Positions 9,910 to 18,990 of a stretch of DNA of 64,000 nucleotides are shown here, piece by piece. Under the pieces are notes generated by a model. The model searched no databases, was not told the origin of the DNA, and saw only the letters and a program-made list of their open reading frames with translations. Location of the stretch: the NCBI RefSeq assembly GCF_002127965.1, contig NZ_CP018787.1, positions 2,232,001-2,296,000 on the forward strand. Direction: 5' to 3'. Numbering within the stretch: position 1 is the stretch's first letter; each line of letters starts with the position of its first letter. This DNA is from Oxalobacter formigenes. Lineage in GTDB: Bacteria; Pseudomonadota; Gammaproteobacteria; Burkholderiales; Burkholderiaceae_D. A program made the translations under genes and the position numbers.

Positions 9910-11376
9910 TTACTTCGCTACCGGTTTGACGGGAACATAACGAATCAGATTGTTTCGTGCCACCAGCAAAACAACCATTTTCGCTTTCCCCGCTTTGACA
10001 AGCTGGTTCTGGAAATCCTGCTGGCTCGTCACGTCCCCGTTATTGAGCCGTAAAATAATGTCACCTTTTCTGATACCACTTTCAAAAGCAGGGCTGGCTG
10101 AAGCGGTCACGACTACCCCGTGATTGATCCCAAGCCGTTTTTTCTGGGGAGCCGTCAGATCGGCCACCTGCAGTCCCAATATCGATGAAGAAAGAGACTC
10201 GCCCTGTCGCGAAGATGAGGATTCATCTTTTCTTGCAGGCTTGTCCAGCTCTGCCTTTGAAATGGTCACTGGCAAAACAAGCGATTTTCCTTTGCGAAGA
10301 ACCGTCAGGCTGACCTTCGTTCCCGGAATACTATCCCCTACCAGCCTTGGCAATTCAGACAGTTTTTCTATCGACTGACTATTGAATTTGAGAATGATAT
10401 CGCCCGCCTCGACACCGGCTTTTTCCGCAGCGGATCCCTTTTCGACCCTCGCCACCATAACGCCCCTGTCATTGGGCAAATTCATGGCTTTGGCTGTTTC
10501 TACCGATACCTCGGCAACCTGTATGCCGATCTGACCACGAGTCACCTTGCCGGTTTTCTTCAACTGTTCCGACACTCTCAGGGCTTCGTCGATCGGAATC
10601 GCAAAGGAAATGCCCATATAACCGCCTGAACGGCTGTAAATCTGGGAATTGATCCCGATGGCTTCGCCTGCCATATTGATGAGCGGACCACCCGAATTTC
10701 CCGGATTGACGGCAACGTCGGTCTGGATCAGGGGAAGATAATCGCCTGTATCGCGTGCTTTCGCGGAAATGATGCCCGCCGTAACCGTATTTTCAAGAGC
10801 GAAAGGGGAACCGATCGCAAGCACCCATTCACCTACTTTGATGTTGGCAGAATTGCCGGTTTTCAGGACAGGGAGATTCTTGCCTTCGATTTTCAGCAAG
10901 GCCACATCTGTCCGTTTGTCAGAACCGATGATTTTCGCCTTGAATTCGCGGTTGTCTGTCAATCTGACAAAAACTTCATCGGCATTGTCGATGACGTGAT
11001 GGTTCGTGAGAATATAGCCATCGGCAGTAATGATGAACCCTGACCCCATTCCACGACGAACCTGTTCTTGTGGCTGTGTACCGGAAAGCTGTCCATCAGG
11101 TGCCGGAATACCGAAAAAGCGGAACAGGTATTCCTGAAAATCCCGATCCATGTCCATTGCGGGATTTCGCCTTGACTGGATCTTTTCAATCGTTCTGATA
11201 TTAACGACAGCAGGCCCGACTTTTTCAACCAATGACGTCAGGTCAGGCAATCCATTGACCATAGTCGCAGGAGCAGCTTCACCAGGCATTAATGGGAAAG
11301 AAATAAACCCGACAGTCAGGAATACCAAAAGAAACCGTCTGGCAAAGAAGATTACAGTTTTTTGCATAATAGCCAC
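9910..11376 (-). CDS. mucD: Periplasmic serine endoprotease, DegP/MucD type, two PDZ domains
   Basis: HtrA-family protease/chaperone of the periplasm, normally part of the sigma-E envelope-stress response. The 488 residues comprise a signal peptide (about 1-35), a trypsin-like domain with catalytic triad H127 (TNHHVID), D157 (RTDVALLK) and S228 (NPGNSGGPL), and two PDZ domains (about 275-365 and 390-480). The frame opens with GTG; an ATG three codons later (MQKTVIFF) is an equally good start. It is the second of two tandem HtrA genes downstream of rpoE-rseA, which fits a MucD role. Confidence 0.93.
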   Translation of the reverse strand: MAIMQKTVIFFARRFLLVFLTVGFISFPLMPGEAAPATMVNGLPDLTSLVEKVGPAVVNIRTIEKIQSRRNPAMDMDRDFQEYLFRFFGIPAPDGQLSGTQPQEQVRRGMGSGFIITADGYILTNHHVIDNADEVFVRLTDNREFKAKIIGSDKRTDVALLKIEGKNLPVLKTGNSANIKVGEWVLAIGSPFALENTVTAGIISAKARDTGDYLPLIQTDVAVNPGNSGGPLINMAGEAIGINSQIYSRSGGYMGISFAIPIDEALRVSEQLKKTGKVTRGQIGIQVAEVSVETAKAMNLPNDRGVMVARVEKGSAAEKAGVEAGDIILKFNSQSIEKLSELPRLVGDSIPGTKVSLTVLRKGKSLVLPVTISKAELDKPARKDESSSSRQGESLSSSILGLQVADLTAPQKKRLGINHGVVVTASASPAFESGIRKGDIILRLNNGDVTSQQDFQNQLVKAGKAKMVVLLVARNNLIRYVPVKPVAK

Positions 11377-11414
11377 TTATGAAAAAGTTGTTAATCAGCC
11401 CGGTCAACAATTTT

Positions 11415-11452
11415 TCCATGAACTTGCAGGTTGATACATGCAAGTTCATGGA
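11415..11452. repeat. Hairpin between the two htrA-type genes, arm repeated nearby
   Basis: A 13-bp perfect inverted repeat (11416-11428 and 11439-11451) with a 10-nt loop. The 11-mer aagttcatgga forms the right arm (11442-11452), its complement the left arm (11415-11425). A third copy is at 11542-11552, exactly 100 bp from the second. There is no T-run after the stem on either strand, so it is not a normal terminator. Confidence 0.6.
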
Positions 11453-11591
11453 TGGAGAAATGAAACGTTACCAGAAATTTTTATTTCATTCAGCCGAATT
11501 TCCTGAAGTGTACATTTAAAAAATGTAACAAGTCCGTTGAAAAGTTCATGGAGCAATATCATCCATTATTCAACTTAGTCTTTGCCTGCTT

Positions 11592-12722
11592 TCACCATGA
11601 AGCATCTATTTTGAATTCGTCAGACTCCGGCATTGTTGAAATCACAATTGGCAGATCGATTATTTTTCCATCACGCATCACCCGCAGTCGAGATGTTGTT
11701 CCTGGAGCGGTCTCTCCTACCAGTTTCGTCAGCTGCATTCTGAAACCAACCGGATGATTATTGTAATCAAGGATGATATCGTCTTTTTTCAAGCCTGCCT
11801 TCTCGGCAGGAAAGCCTTTTCGGATATCAACAACCAGCAGGCCACGATATGGAGGCAAATGAAGCGATCGTGCCTTGTCCTGATCGACTTCTATCATGGC
11901 TACGCCTATGTAGCCCCGAAGAACGCGGCCATGCTTTTTCAGTTGAGCGGCAACTCTGATAGCATCATTAATGGGAACAGCAAGCGACATACCGATATAA
12001 GTATTTCCTCCATTCACATCGTAAAGCAGCGTGTTGATTCCAATGGCTTCACCATCCATATTAATAAGAGGGCCACCGGAATTACCCTGATTGGTTACGA
12101 CATCTGACTGGATATAGCTCAGATACATGCCAATATCTCTTTTCTTTTTTGAAATGATTCCGGCTGTGACAGTATCTTCAAGAAAATGAGGTGAACCGAT
12201 AGCCATAACCCACTGACCCGCCTTCACACTATCTGAATTCCCGAATTTCAGATATGGTAAATCACAATCTGCCTCGATTTTCATCAAGGCCACATCGGTT
12301 TTTTTGTCTGAACCGATAACTCTGGCCGGGAATCCACGTCCATCTTTCATTTTGATAAAAATGGCATCCGCCCCTTCGACGACGTGTGCATTACTTAAAA
12401 TATAGCCGTCTGGACTGATGATAAAGCCCGACCCTCCTGATGCCATTGCTTTTTCTGGTTCTTCCTGGGCTTCAATTTGTTTAACGCTTGTTTTGGAACC
12501 AAATACCTGAGATATGAATTCTCCAAAACTGCCTTTTTTCCGTACCGGTTCAAGATTCACGGTATTCGCGACGAATACAACAGCAGGAGCTGTTTCCTCA
12601 GCAAGGCTTTCCAGATCAGGCAAACCGCTTTTGTTATTGACCGGTGCTGCAGCAAGCTGATTGAATGAACAAGTTAACACCACAGCGAACGACACCAGTA
12701 TATGTCTGGCAATATTATTCAT
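11592..12722 (-). CDS. Second HtrA/DegS-like periplasmic serine protease, single PDZ
   Basis: Paralogue of the adjacent MucD-type protease. The 376 residues have a signal peptide (about 1-26, cleavage after AAA) and a trypsin-like domain with an intact triad H113 (SNAHVVEG), D143 (KTDVALMK) and S215 (NQGNSGGPL). One PDZ domain (about 265-350) follows, then a short tail. The single PDZ resembles DegS, but I see a cleavable signal rather than a clear anchor. It looks more A+T-rich than the neighbouring copy, suggesting an older or diverging duplicate. It might initiate RseA cleavage or just be a second protease; the sequence does not decide. Confidence 0.85.
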   Translation of the reverse strand: MNNIARHILVSFAVVLTCSFNQLAAAPVNNKSGLPDLESLAEETAPAVVFVANTVNLEPVRKKGSFGEFISQVFGSKTSVKQIEAQEEPEKAMASGGSGFIISPDGYILSNAHVVEGADAIFIKMKDGRGFPARVIGSDKKTDVALMKIEADCDLPYLKFGNSDSVKAGQWVMAIGSPHFLEDTVTAGIISKKKRDIGMYLSYIQSDVVTNQGNSGGPLINMDGEAIGINTLLYDVNGGNTYIGMSLAVPINDAIRVAAQLKKHGRVLRGYIGVAMIEVDQDKARSLHLPPYRGLLVVDIRKGFPAEKAGLKKDDIILDYNNHPVGFRMQLTKLVGETAPGTTSRLRVMRDGKIIDLPIVISTMPESDEFKIDASW

Positions 12723-12820
12723 GTTGTTTTGCCTGTCCCATAAAAAAGTATTTAAACTGTTTTATAGCATATCCACTAAACACTGATTAATCTTAAAACT
12801 ATACTTTCTGAAAATATTGT

Positions 12821-13777
12821 TTATCCGTCAATCAAACACTGGTTCAAATTGATTTCGATCGTATCCTTTATCGAATCCAGTGCTTCAAAGCGTTTTCTGT
12901 ACAAACTTCTTTTGCTCGATTTGATCTCTTCCATGCTTTTTCTGGATTCAGTCAGTGGCAATTTATAAAAACGTTTATCCGCCGTCGGCACACCATCCAC
13001 CTCCTCCCAGAAATCGTTCAGGGAAATTTTCAGTTTTCGGTCGAGCCGGACATGATTGTTTGCATAATAACCGGTATCGGACACGGCATAAATCGACGAT
13101 ACGCCCAACACATTTGCAATGCTCTGGATACCAAACAGGATAAGGTTTTTGGTACGATAGCCATGGAAATGTTTTGTCATTTGACGGATGATGTCCAGGG
13201 CATTTTCAGTATTTGAACCCTGTATGGCACCTATCCACAAGGCCGGTCTTTCATCAACAGGATCAGGTGCAAACCAGAAAACGATCTGATACAAAACGAT
13301 GTTGTCCAGACTGAGCACGAGAGAAAGAAGTCCTTCTTTCTTTTGGCCTGGTGAAAATAGGAGGTGAAAAATCAGATTCTTGTCCTCGCACATTCCTTCC
13401 CATAATTTCAGGCCGCCTTCCAGATATAGCTTTCTGACAATTTTATTGTCGAGTCTGCTCTCCAGATAATCGAAATGGTTTTCGATTATCTGGAAACGTT
13501 CGGAAAATGAAGATTTTTTATAAAAGAACTGTCTTGTGGCCTGTTCATAAAAAAATGGCAATCTGGATGAAAGCTCTCTTTTGAGAGAGGTTCTCTGAAA
13601 AAATTCAAACAACTTTTCCATCTTTTTATTATGGGTCAGTGTCCTGAACAAAAACACGACCATACGCCGACACTCTTTGAAACGCGACGTATCATAAATC
13701 TGTTTACTGATTGGTATGTATCTTTTCACTTTATTATCTTTTAATAAAACGTGATTAATCTCCGGATTCATGATCAC
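12821..13777 (-). CDS. VirK/YbjX (DUF535) family protein
   Basis: 318-residue protein recognised as the DUF535 family (VirK of Shigella, YbjX of enterics). Members are tied to envelope integrity and host-peptide resistance, but their biochemistry is unknown. Visible features are a basic helical N-terminal half and the central LYLEGGLKLWEGMCEDKNLIF-type segment. Conserved stretches WIGAIQGSNTENALDIIRQMTKHFHGYRTKNL and YAVSDTGYYANNHVRLDRKLK-like sequence follow. No signal peptide or membrane helix is seen. The start may be GTG (13777) or the ATG two codons later. It sits between the rpoE-rseA terminator and the htrA pair, so an envelope-stress link is plausible but inferred. Confidence 0.8.
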   Translation of the reverse strand: MIMNPEINHVLLKDNKVKRYIPISKQIYDTSRFKECRRMVVFLFRTLTHNKKMEKLFEFFQRTSLKRELSSRLPFFYEQATRQFFYKKSSFSERFQIIENHFDYLESRLDNKIVRKLYLEGGLKLWEGMCEDKNLIFHLLFSPGQKKEGLLSLVLSLDNIVLYQIVFWFAPDPVDERPALWIGAIQGSNTENALDIIRQMTKHFHGYRTKNLILFGIQSIANVLGVSSIYAVSDTGYYANNHVRLDRKLKISLNDFWEEVDGVPTADKRFYKLPLTESRKSMEEIKSSKRSLYRKRFEALDSIKDTIEINLNQCLIDG

Positions 13778-13880
13778 GCCAAATTATCTGTATTGAAAAC
13801 CCCGGCTGCCGGAAAATCCGGCCATGGAATAAAGCATGGAATCGGAAATCGTTCTGGAAAAGAATTATATAACACAGAAA

Positions 13881-13902
13881 ACCGCACGCTGATGCGTGCG
13901 GT
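13881..13902 (-). terminator. Terminator after rpoE-rseA
   Basis: On the minus strand a 9-bp GC-rich perfect stem (13894-13902 with 13881-13889) has a 4-nt loop and is followed by a short T-run (TTTTC). It lies about 70 nt beyond the rseA stop and separates the sigma-factor operon from the DUF535 gene. Confidence 0.7.
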
Positions 13903-13971
13903 ATGGGATAAGTGAAAAATGCCCCGGAAGGATGAATATTACTTTTTCAAAAGACAAACCGGGTTCAAAAA

Positions 13972-14271
13972 TCAGATGACAGACTCTTCTTTTACAGTAT
14001 TGCCTTCAGCGTAAACGGCTGACACAGAATCACTTTTCCTTGTCGATTGCACCTGAAGACCGGAATACTCGTTCTGCAACGCCTCCTTCAGACGAGCCTG
14101 AAACTGATCGCTGACCTGAACCTGCGACTGATTATATCGAATTGACTCACCAATGACTCTGTAAACATTGACGTGTTCTTTCAGTTCATGCCTGTTTTCG
14201 TTTTGGAGTTGCTCTGATTCCTTTTCATCCAGCTCGCTGTCAACGAACGCGGATATCAATTCCTTTTTCAT
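13972..14271 (-). CDS. rseA: Short RseA/MucA-like anti-sigma factor (N-terminal domain only)
   Basis: 99-residue protein starting MKKELISAFVDSELDEKE, the typical opening of the RseA N-terminal domain that binds RpoE. It ends at the cytoplasmic domain and a polar tail; no transmembrane helix and no periplasmic domain are present, unlike the roughly 200-residue RseA of other proteobacteria. I chose the ATG at 14271, preceded by a purine-rich AGAAAGAGAG, over an upstream GTG. It starts 40 nt after rpoE. rseB, the usual next gene, is absent. The lack of an anchor means the standard DegS/RseP cleavage route cannot operate as described for E. coli. Confidence 0.75.
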   Translation of the reverse strand: MKKELISAFVDSELDEKESEQLQNENRHELKEHVNVYRVIGESIRYNQSQVQVSDQFQARLKEALQNEYSGLQVQSTRKSDSVSAVYAEGNTVKEESVI

Positions 14272-14310
14272 TTTTTTCGCTCTCTTTCTGACCACATTAT
14301 TTTTATTTTT

Positions 14311-14931
14311 TTACCATCTTTGATCCATTCCGGTTCCAAGCAAGGGTCGAAGCCTGACCGCTATCGATTCGCGGGCACGGAAAATCCGGCTTCTCACTGT
14401 TCCGATAGGACATTCCATAATGACGGCAATTTCATCATAACTAAGTCCTTCCATCTCCCTGAGCGAAAGCGCCACCCGCAAATCTTCCGGCAATTCGTCC
14501 ATCGCGATATTGACTGTTTCCGCAATTTGTTTGGAGGCCAGCATGGATTCCGGTGTATTGATATCCCTCAGGTTTTCACCTTCTTCAAAAGACTCGACCT
14601 GTTCGGCTGTCGTATCGGTTGATGTAGGAACCCTTCGTCCCTGATTATCCAGAAAATTCTTGGCCGTATTGATGCCGATCCGGTATAACCAGGTATAAAA
14701 AGCGGAATCGCCCCTGAATTGGTGAAGAGCACGATAAGCCTTGATAAAAGTTTCCTGCACAACGTCTTCAGCTTCCGTCTGATTGGAAACCAAACGCAAT
14801 ACCAGCCTGAACAGTTTTCGCTGGTATTTGGTGACCAACAGGTCGAATGCCATCTTGTCCCCCTGCTGGACACGCTCGACAAGCCGTTTATCTATCTCAC
14901 GTTCAGTTGTCACAATCGAATACCCCATCAT
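14311..14931 (-). CDS. rpoE: RNA polymerase sigma-E factor
   Basis: ECF sigma factor for envelope stress. The 206 residues have region 2 (about 25-95, with the -10 binding helix TFIKAYRALHQFRGDSAFYTWLYRI) and region 4 (about 135-200, LPEDLRVALSLREMEGLSYDEIAVIMECPIGTVRSRIFRARE). The RpoE-specific sequence VQETFIKAY is present. Start is M1 or M2 (MGYSIVTTERE). It is followed by the anti-sigma gene and preceded by a YgfX-like gene, the usual fabF-side context in Burkholderiales. Confidence 0.96.
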   Translation of the reverse strand: MMGYSIVTTEREIDKRLVERVQQGDKMAFDLLVTKYQRKLFRLVLRLVSNQTEAEDVVQETFIKAYRALHQFRGDSAFYTWLYRIGINTAKNFLDNQGRRVPTSTDTTAEQVESFEEGENLRDINTPESMLASKQIAETVNIAMDELPEDLRVALSLREMEGLSYDEIAVIMECPIGTVRSRIFRARESIAVRLRPLLGTGMDQRW

Positions 14932-14997
14932 GTTGCAACCGCTCGTAACTCCTTTGAGTTACTTCATTGCAATAAGTTCACAAAATTTCCATTTTTT

Positions 14998-15489
14998 TCA
15001 TACATTTTTTCTGTGAGCTTCAATCCATCGAATCGAGGTATATAACGATTTGAATTGTTCTTTCTTCAGGCAATCCCGACATATCAGGACTTTGGCCTTT
15101 TTTCCGTTTTCCGCTTTCAGTTGCAAAATCATGAAAGTCGGCCATACCGTTGAATTTTCCGATAATTCCCAGATTTCGCTGTAAGCCGAAAAACGGACAT
15201 CCTCTGTCGATGGTTTTGAAACACTTCTCCTATATTCCTTCAAGCGTATTTGTCCGTTACCAGAAATATCAATCAGAAGCGTTTTTCTTGACCTGAAATA
15301 GCTAAAAATGAGAAAGCAGGCAACCAAAAACATCGAGAGTGCCAGCAATTGACGGGCGATGGTCTCGAAATTGCCGATTTTCCCCAGACTGGTCAAAATA
15401 CCCGTCATGAAAAAAGCGGCTGCAAAGCCGAGATAAAAAAAGGAAAAAGTCCTGGAAGGCCTGATTTCCGCAGATATGGCTATCGACAT
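14998..15489 (-). CDS. Small membrane protein, YgfX-like
   Basis: 163-residue protein with two adjacent membrane helices (about 15-36 and 44-64), followed by a soluble beta-rich domain. The layout resembles YgfX (CptA family): two helices, then a basic SRKTLLIDISGNGQIRLKE-like strand. After that comes a WPTFMILQLKAENGKKAKVLICRDCL-type segment and a final helix FKSLYTSIRWIEAH. In E. coli YgfX has been reported to affect cytoskeletal proteins. A gene of this type usually sits between fabF and rpoE in betaproteobacteria. The family call rests on pattern and position only. Confidence 0.55.
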   Translation of the reverse strand: MSIAISAEIRPSRTFSFFYLGFAAAFFMTGILTSLGKIGNFETIARQLLALSMFLVACFLIFSYFRSRKTLLIDISGNGQIRLKEYRRSVSKPSTEDVRFSAYSEIWELSENSTVWPTFMILQLKAENGKKAKVLICRDCLKKEQFKSLYTSIRWIEAHRKNV

Positions 15490-15535
15490 GACTGGACCAT
15501 GCTGTAAATGCTTTTCGAGCGACTAATAAATGACA

Positions 15536-15568
15536 AAAGCCACATTCACTGCTTGTGAATGTGGCTTT
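15536..15568 (-). terminator. Terminator after fabF
   Basis: 14-bp perfect stem (15536-15549 with 15555-15568) and a 5-nt loop, followed on the minus strand by TTTTG. It lies just after the fabF stop and ends the fatty-acid operon before the YgfX-like gene. Confidence 0.8.
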
Positions 15569-15583
15569 AAAAGGCAACAAGGA

Positions 15584-16831
15584 TCAGATCTTGCCGAAGA
15601 TCAGCGAGCCGTTTGTACCGCCAAAACCAAACGAGTTCTTCAGGGCATAATCAATCTTCATATCCCTGGCTGTGTTGGCGCAATAGTCCAGATCACAAAG
15701 AGGGTCCTGATTGAAAATGTTGATCGTTGGAGGCGCAACCTGATTATAAACAGCCAGCGCCGTAATAACCGATTCCAGACCGCCAGCGCCACCCAGAAGA
15801 TGGCCGACCATGGATTTGGAAGAACTGATGACAACGTTTTTGGCGTGTTCACCCAGCGTCCGTTTGACAGCAGTCGTTTCAGCAATGTCACCCAGCGGAG
15901 TCGACGTGCCGTGTGCATTGATGTAATTGACCTGATCAGGATTGATCTGGGCATCGTTGATCGCATTGACCATACAAGTGCTGGCGCCACTTCCGTCTTC
16001 CAGAGGAGCCGTCATATGGTTTGCGTCAGCGCTCATACCGAAACCGACGATTTCAGCGTAGATCCTGGCGCCACGGGCCTTGGCGTGTTCATATTCTTCC
16101 AGAACCAGTACGCCGGAACCTTCACCCAGAACAAAACCATCCCTGTCTTTATCCCACGGTCTTGAAGCCGTTGCAGGATCGTCATTTCTCGAGGAAAGGG
16201 CACGGGCAGCGGCAAAGCCTCCCAGACCCAATGGAGAAATGGTCGATTCCGAACCGCCTGCAACCATGACGTCGGCATCACCATAAGCGATGATACGTGC
16301 GCCAAAACCGATGGAATGCAAACCGGTTGAACAGGCTGTGACGATCGACAGGTTCGGCCCTTTCAAACCATAACGGATAGAAAGAAAACCGGAAATCATA
16401 TTGATGATCGAAGACGGCACGAAGAATGGGCTGATACGGCGTGGACCGCGTTTTTCCAGTTCTCCATGCGTTTGTTCGATCATGGGCAAACCACCGATAC
16501 CCGATCCAATATTGACGCCGATACGGCCGGCATTTTCGTCTGTAATGACCAGACCACTATCTTCGATTGCCTGAATACCTGCAGCCATTCCATAATGAAT
16601 GAAGGTATCCATATGACGTGATTCTTTGCCTGGAATATATTTTTCCAGCGGGAAATCCTTTACTTCGCCTGCAAAAGTCGTGCTGAAGGCAGATGCATCG
16701 AACCGCGTAATGGGTCCAATACCGGATTTACCCGATGTTACTGCATCCCACATTTCAGCTACAGTATTACCTACAGGCGAAATACATCCCAGTCCGGTAA
16801 TCACGACCCGGCGTTGTCCCATACGGCTCAA
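15584..16831 (-). CDS. fabF: 3-oxoacyl-[acyl-carrier-protein] synthase II, TTG start
   Basis: Elongating beta-ketoacyl-ACP synthase. The 415 residues carry the thiolase-fold catalytic set: Cys in VTACSTG, His in [12 protein letters not shown] and His in [14 protein letters not shown]. The frame opens at TTG ([13 protein letters not shown]), with GGGAG 6 nt upstream. The ATG three codons later would leave the ribosome-binding site 15 nt away, so TTG is the better start. It follows acpP on the same strand with 27 nt between, the canonical acpP-fabF pair. Confidence 0.97.
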   Translation of the reverse strand: MSRMGQRRVVITGLGCISPVGNTVAEMWDAVTSGKSGIGPITRFDASAFSTTFAGEVKDFPLEKYIPGKESRHMDTFIHYGMAAGIQAIEDSGLVITDENAGRIGVNIGSGIGGLPMIEQTHGELEKRGPRRISPFFVPSSIINMISGFLSIRYGLKGPNLSIVTACSTGLHSIGFGARIIAYGDADVMVAGGSESTISPLGLGGFAAARALSSRNDDPATASRPWDKDRDGFVLGEGSGVLVLEEYEHAKARGARIYAEIVGFGMSADANHMTAPLEDGSGASTCMVNAINDAQINPDQVNYINAHGTSTPLGDIAETTAVKRTLGEHAKNVVISSSKSMVGHLLGGAGGLESVITALAVYNQVAPPTINIFNQDPLCDLDYCANTARDMKIDYALKNSFGFGGTNGSLIFGKI

Positions 16832-16858
16832 GCTGCTCTCCCTATTCTTTAAATTTGA

Positions 16859-17098
16859 TCAGGACTGCATGTTGGCTGTTGCATAATCGACGGCCTGTTG
16901 AACAGTCGTGATTTTTTCAGCCTGTTCGTCCGGAATTTCAATTTCAAATTCGTCTTCCAGCGCCATGACGAGTTCTACGGTATCAAGCGAATCAGCACCC
17001 AGATCATCCACGAAAGACGATTCCAGTTTGATTTCGTCTTCAGCAACACCCAGTTGCTCAGCAACGATTTTCTTTACACGTTGTTCGATATCGGACAT
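16859..17098 (-). CDS. acpP: Acyl carrier protein
   Basis: 79-residue acidic carrier of fatty-acyl intermediates. The phosphopantetheine attachment Ser is in [18 protein letters not shown] (DSL motif at about residues 36-38). GGAG lies 7 nt before the ATG. It sits between fabG and fabF. An A+T-rich region of about 90 bp and a possible terminator separate it from fabG, so it may have its own promoter. Confidence 0.98.
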   Translation of the reverse strand: MSDIEQRVKKIVAEQLGVAEDEIKLESSFVDDLGADSLDTVELVMALEDEFEIEIPDEQAEKITTVQQAVDYATANMQS

Positions 17099-17186
17099 TT
17101 GTTGGCTCCAAGTTATAAAAAATTAGTAATTTATATAAAAATTTGTAGAAAAAGTGCGCGCATTTTAGCAGGTTTGCGCAAAAAAA

Positions 17187-17220
17187 TTCACTTCACAGGT
17201 TAAGTTCTTGCTTAAGTGAA
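17187..17220 (-). terminator. Possible terminator after fabG
   Basis: On the minus strand a 7-bp A+T-rich stem (17214-17220 with 17187-17193), with a second short internal pairing (cttaa/ttaag), is followed by seven T. It would separate fabG from acpP transcription. The stem is weak, so partial read-through is likely. Confidence 0.45.
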
Positions 17221-17265
17221 ATAATTATAGTCAAAAAAATCTGCTGATAAACGGTCCTTTCTCGT

Positions 17266-18021
17266 TCAGTTCATAAACATGCCGCCATTCACGTGCACAA
17301 CGGTGCCCGTAATATAAGCTGCTTTTGGTGAAGCCAGAAAGGCGGCTGTGGCGGCCACGTCTTCGGGATTGCCGAAACGGGCCAGAGGAATCTGTTTCAA
17401 CATGCCTGTTACGACTTCTTCAGGCAGGGATTTCGTCATGTCGGTATCGATAAAGCCCGGAGCGATACAGTTGACCGTAATATTGCGACTGCCGACTTCA
17501 CGGGCCAGCGCACGGCTCATGCTTTCGACACCCGCCTTGGAAGCGGCATAATTCATTTGTCCGGCATTGCCGATCGACCCGACAACCGAGGTAATGTTGA
17601 TGATGCGGCCTTCCTTGGCTTTCATCATGCCGCGCAAAACGCCACGGGACAAGCGGGCAACCGCTGTCAGATTGACGTCGATGACCTTGTCCCAGTCTTC
17701 GTCTTTCATGCGCATGGCCAGCTGATCCTGCGTAATGCCCGCGTTATTGATCAGGATATGAATGGCGCCATACTCTTTCTGGATTTCATCGATGACTTCG
17801 CGTGAACGGTCAGCGTCGGCCACATTCAATACAATGCCTTTTCCGGCATCAGGGCGAACCGTAGCGAGATCCTGCGAAATATGTTGTGCACCGGCTTCCG
17901 AAGTGGCCGTTCCGATGACGATAGCGCCATGAGCGGCCAGTTCCATTGCAATGGCGTGGCCGATCCCGCGGGAGGCACCTGTTACCAGCGCGATTTTTCC
18001 TGTCAAATCCTGTTCACTCAT
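17266..18021 (-). CDS. fabG: 3-oxoacyl-[acyl-carrier-protein] reductase
   Basis: NADPH-dependent reductase of fatty-acid elongation. The 251-residue short-chain dehydrogenase has the cofactor motif TGASRGIG near the N-terminus, NNAG in the middle, and the catalytic Ser plus YAASKAG (YxxxK). The C-terminal VNGGMFMN is typical of FabG. Its start overlaps the fabD stop by 4 nt (ATGA), indicating translational coupling in the fabH-fabD-fabG run. Confidence 0.98.
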   Translation of the reverse strand: MSEQDLTGKIALVTGASRGIGHAIAMELAAHGAIVIGTATSEAGAQHISQDLATVRPDAGKGIVLNVADADRSREVIDEIQKEYGAIHILINNAGITQDQLAMRMKDEDWDKVIDVNLTAVARLSRGVLRGMMKAKEGRIINITSVVGSIGNAGQMNYAASKAGVESMSRALAREVGSRNITVNCIAPGFIDTDMTKSLPEEVVTGMLKQIPLARFGNPEDVAATAAFLASPKAAYITGTVVHVNGGMFMN

Positions 18022-18950
18022 TTCAGAGTCTCCAATACCTTATCCAGAGAAGCCTGATCGACAATAGCGTCACCAGTCAGAGAAGAATCAATACGTTTGG
18101 ACAAACCGGCAAGCACTTTGCCCGGGCCGCATTCAACCACATGCGTAATGCCCATGCCTGCCATCTTTTCAATCGTTTCAACCCAGCGGACGGAGCTGGC
18201 AACCTGACGGACCAGCGCATCCTTGATTTCTTCAGGATTGGAGAGGATAGCAACATCCACGTTATTGATCAATGGGATTTGCGGAGCCGAGAAATCCAGC
18301 TTCGACATATATTCAGCAAGCCGGACCGAAGCAGGTTGCAATAAAGAAGAATGGAAAGGAGCGGATACCGGAAGCATCAACGCACGTTTCGCACCTTTGG
18401 CTTTTGCGATGTCACATGCGCGGGCAAGTGCCGTATTATGGCCTGCAATCACGATCTGGGTCGGCGAGTTGAAATTGGCCGGTTCGACCACTTCACCCTG
18501 CGCGGCTTCGCCGCAGGCTGCCTTGACCTCATCGCCAGAGAGACCAATGATCGCTGCCATGCTGCCCTGACCGACAGGAACCGCTTCCTGCATGGCCTGC
18601 GCACGGAAACGGACCAGTTTGACCGCATCCGCGAAAGGAATGACGCCAGAAGCGACAAGAGCGGAAAATTCACCAAGGCTGTGTCCGGCAACGACTTCAG
18701 GTAAAGCGCCACCGGCAGCTATCCAGGCACGATAAAAAGCGACAGACGATGTCAGCATGACCGGCTGGGTATTGGTGGTCAGGTCCAGATCTTCCTTGGG
18801 ACCTTCAGCAATCATTTTGCCCAGATCGAAGCCCAGTGCGTCGGATGCTTCGGCAAGTGTGTCCTGCACTACTTTATTGTCGGCAAAGCCATTTAACATT
18901 CCGACCGCTTGCGAGCCCTGTCCGGGAAAAACAAAAGCAAATTTAGGCAT
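18018..18950 (-). CDS. fabD: Malonyl-CoA:ACP transacylase
   Basis: Loads malonate onto ACP. The 310 residues start MPKFAFVFPGQGSQAVGM and have the active-site GHSLGEFSAL (nucleophile Ser in GHSLG). A catalytic His appears in VSAPFHSSLL, and the C-terminal CGPGKVLAGL motif is present. It lies between fabH and fabG; its stop codon overlaps the fabG start. Length and motifs are typical. Confidence 0.98.
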   Translation of the reverse strand: MPKFAFVFPGQGSQAVGMLNGFADNKVVQDTLAEASDALGFDLGKMIAEGPKEDLDLTTNTQPVMLTSSVAFYRAWIAAGGALPEVVAGHSLGEFSALVASGVIPFADAVKLVRFRAQAMQEAVPVGQGSMAAIIGLSGDEVKAACGEAAQGEVVEPANFNSPTQIVIAGHNTALARACDIAKAKGAKRALMLPVSAPFHSSLLQPASVRLAEYMSKLDFSAPQIPLINNVDVAILSNPEEIKDALVRQVASSVRWVETIEKMAGMGITHVVECGPGKVLAGLSKRIDSSLTGDAIVDQASLDKVLETLK

Positions 18951-18990
18951 AGCTATTTAATCTCTTCGTTAATCGTCAAAATTGGAGGCA

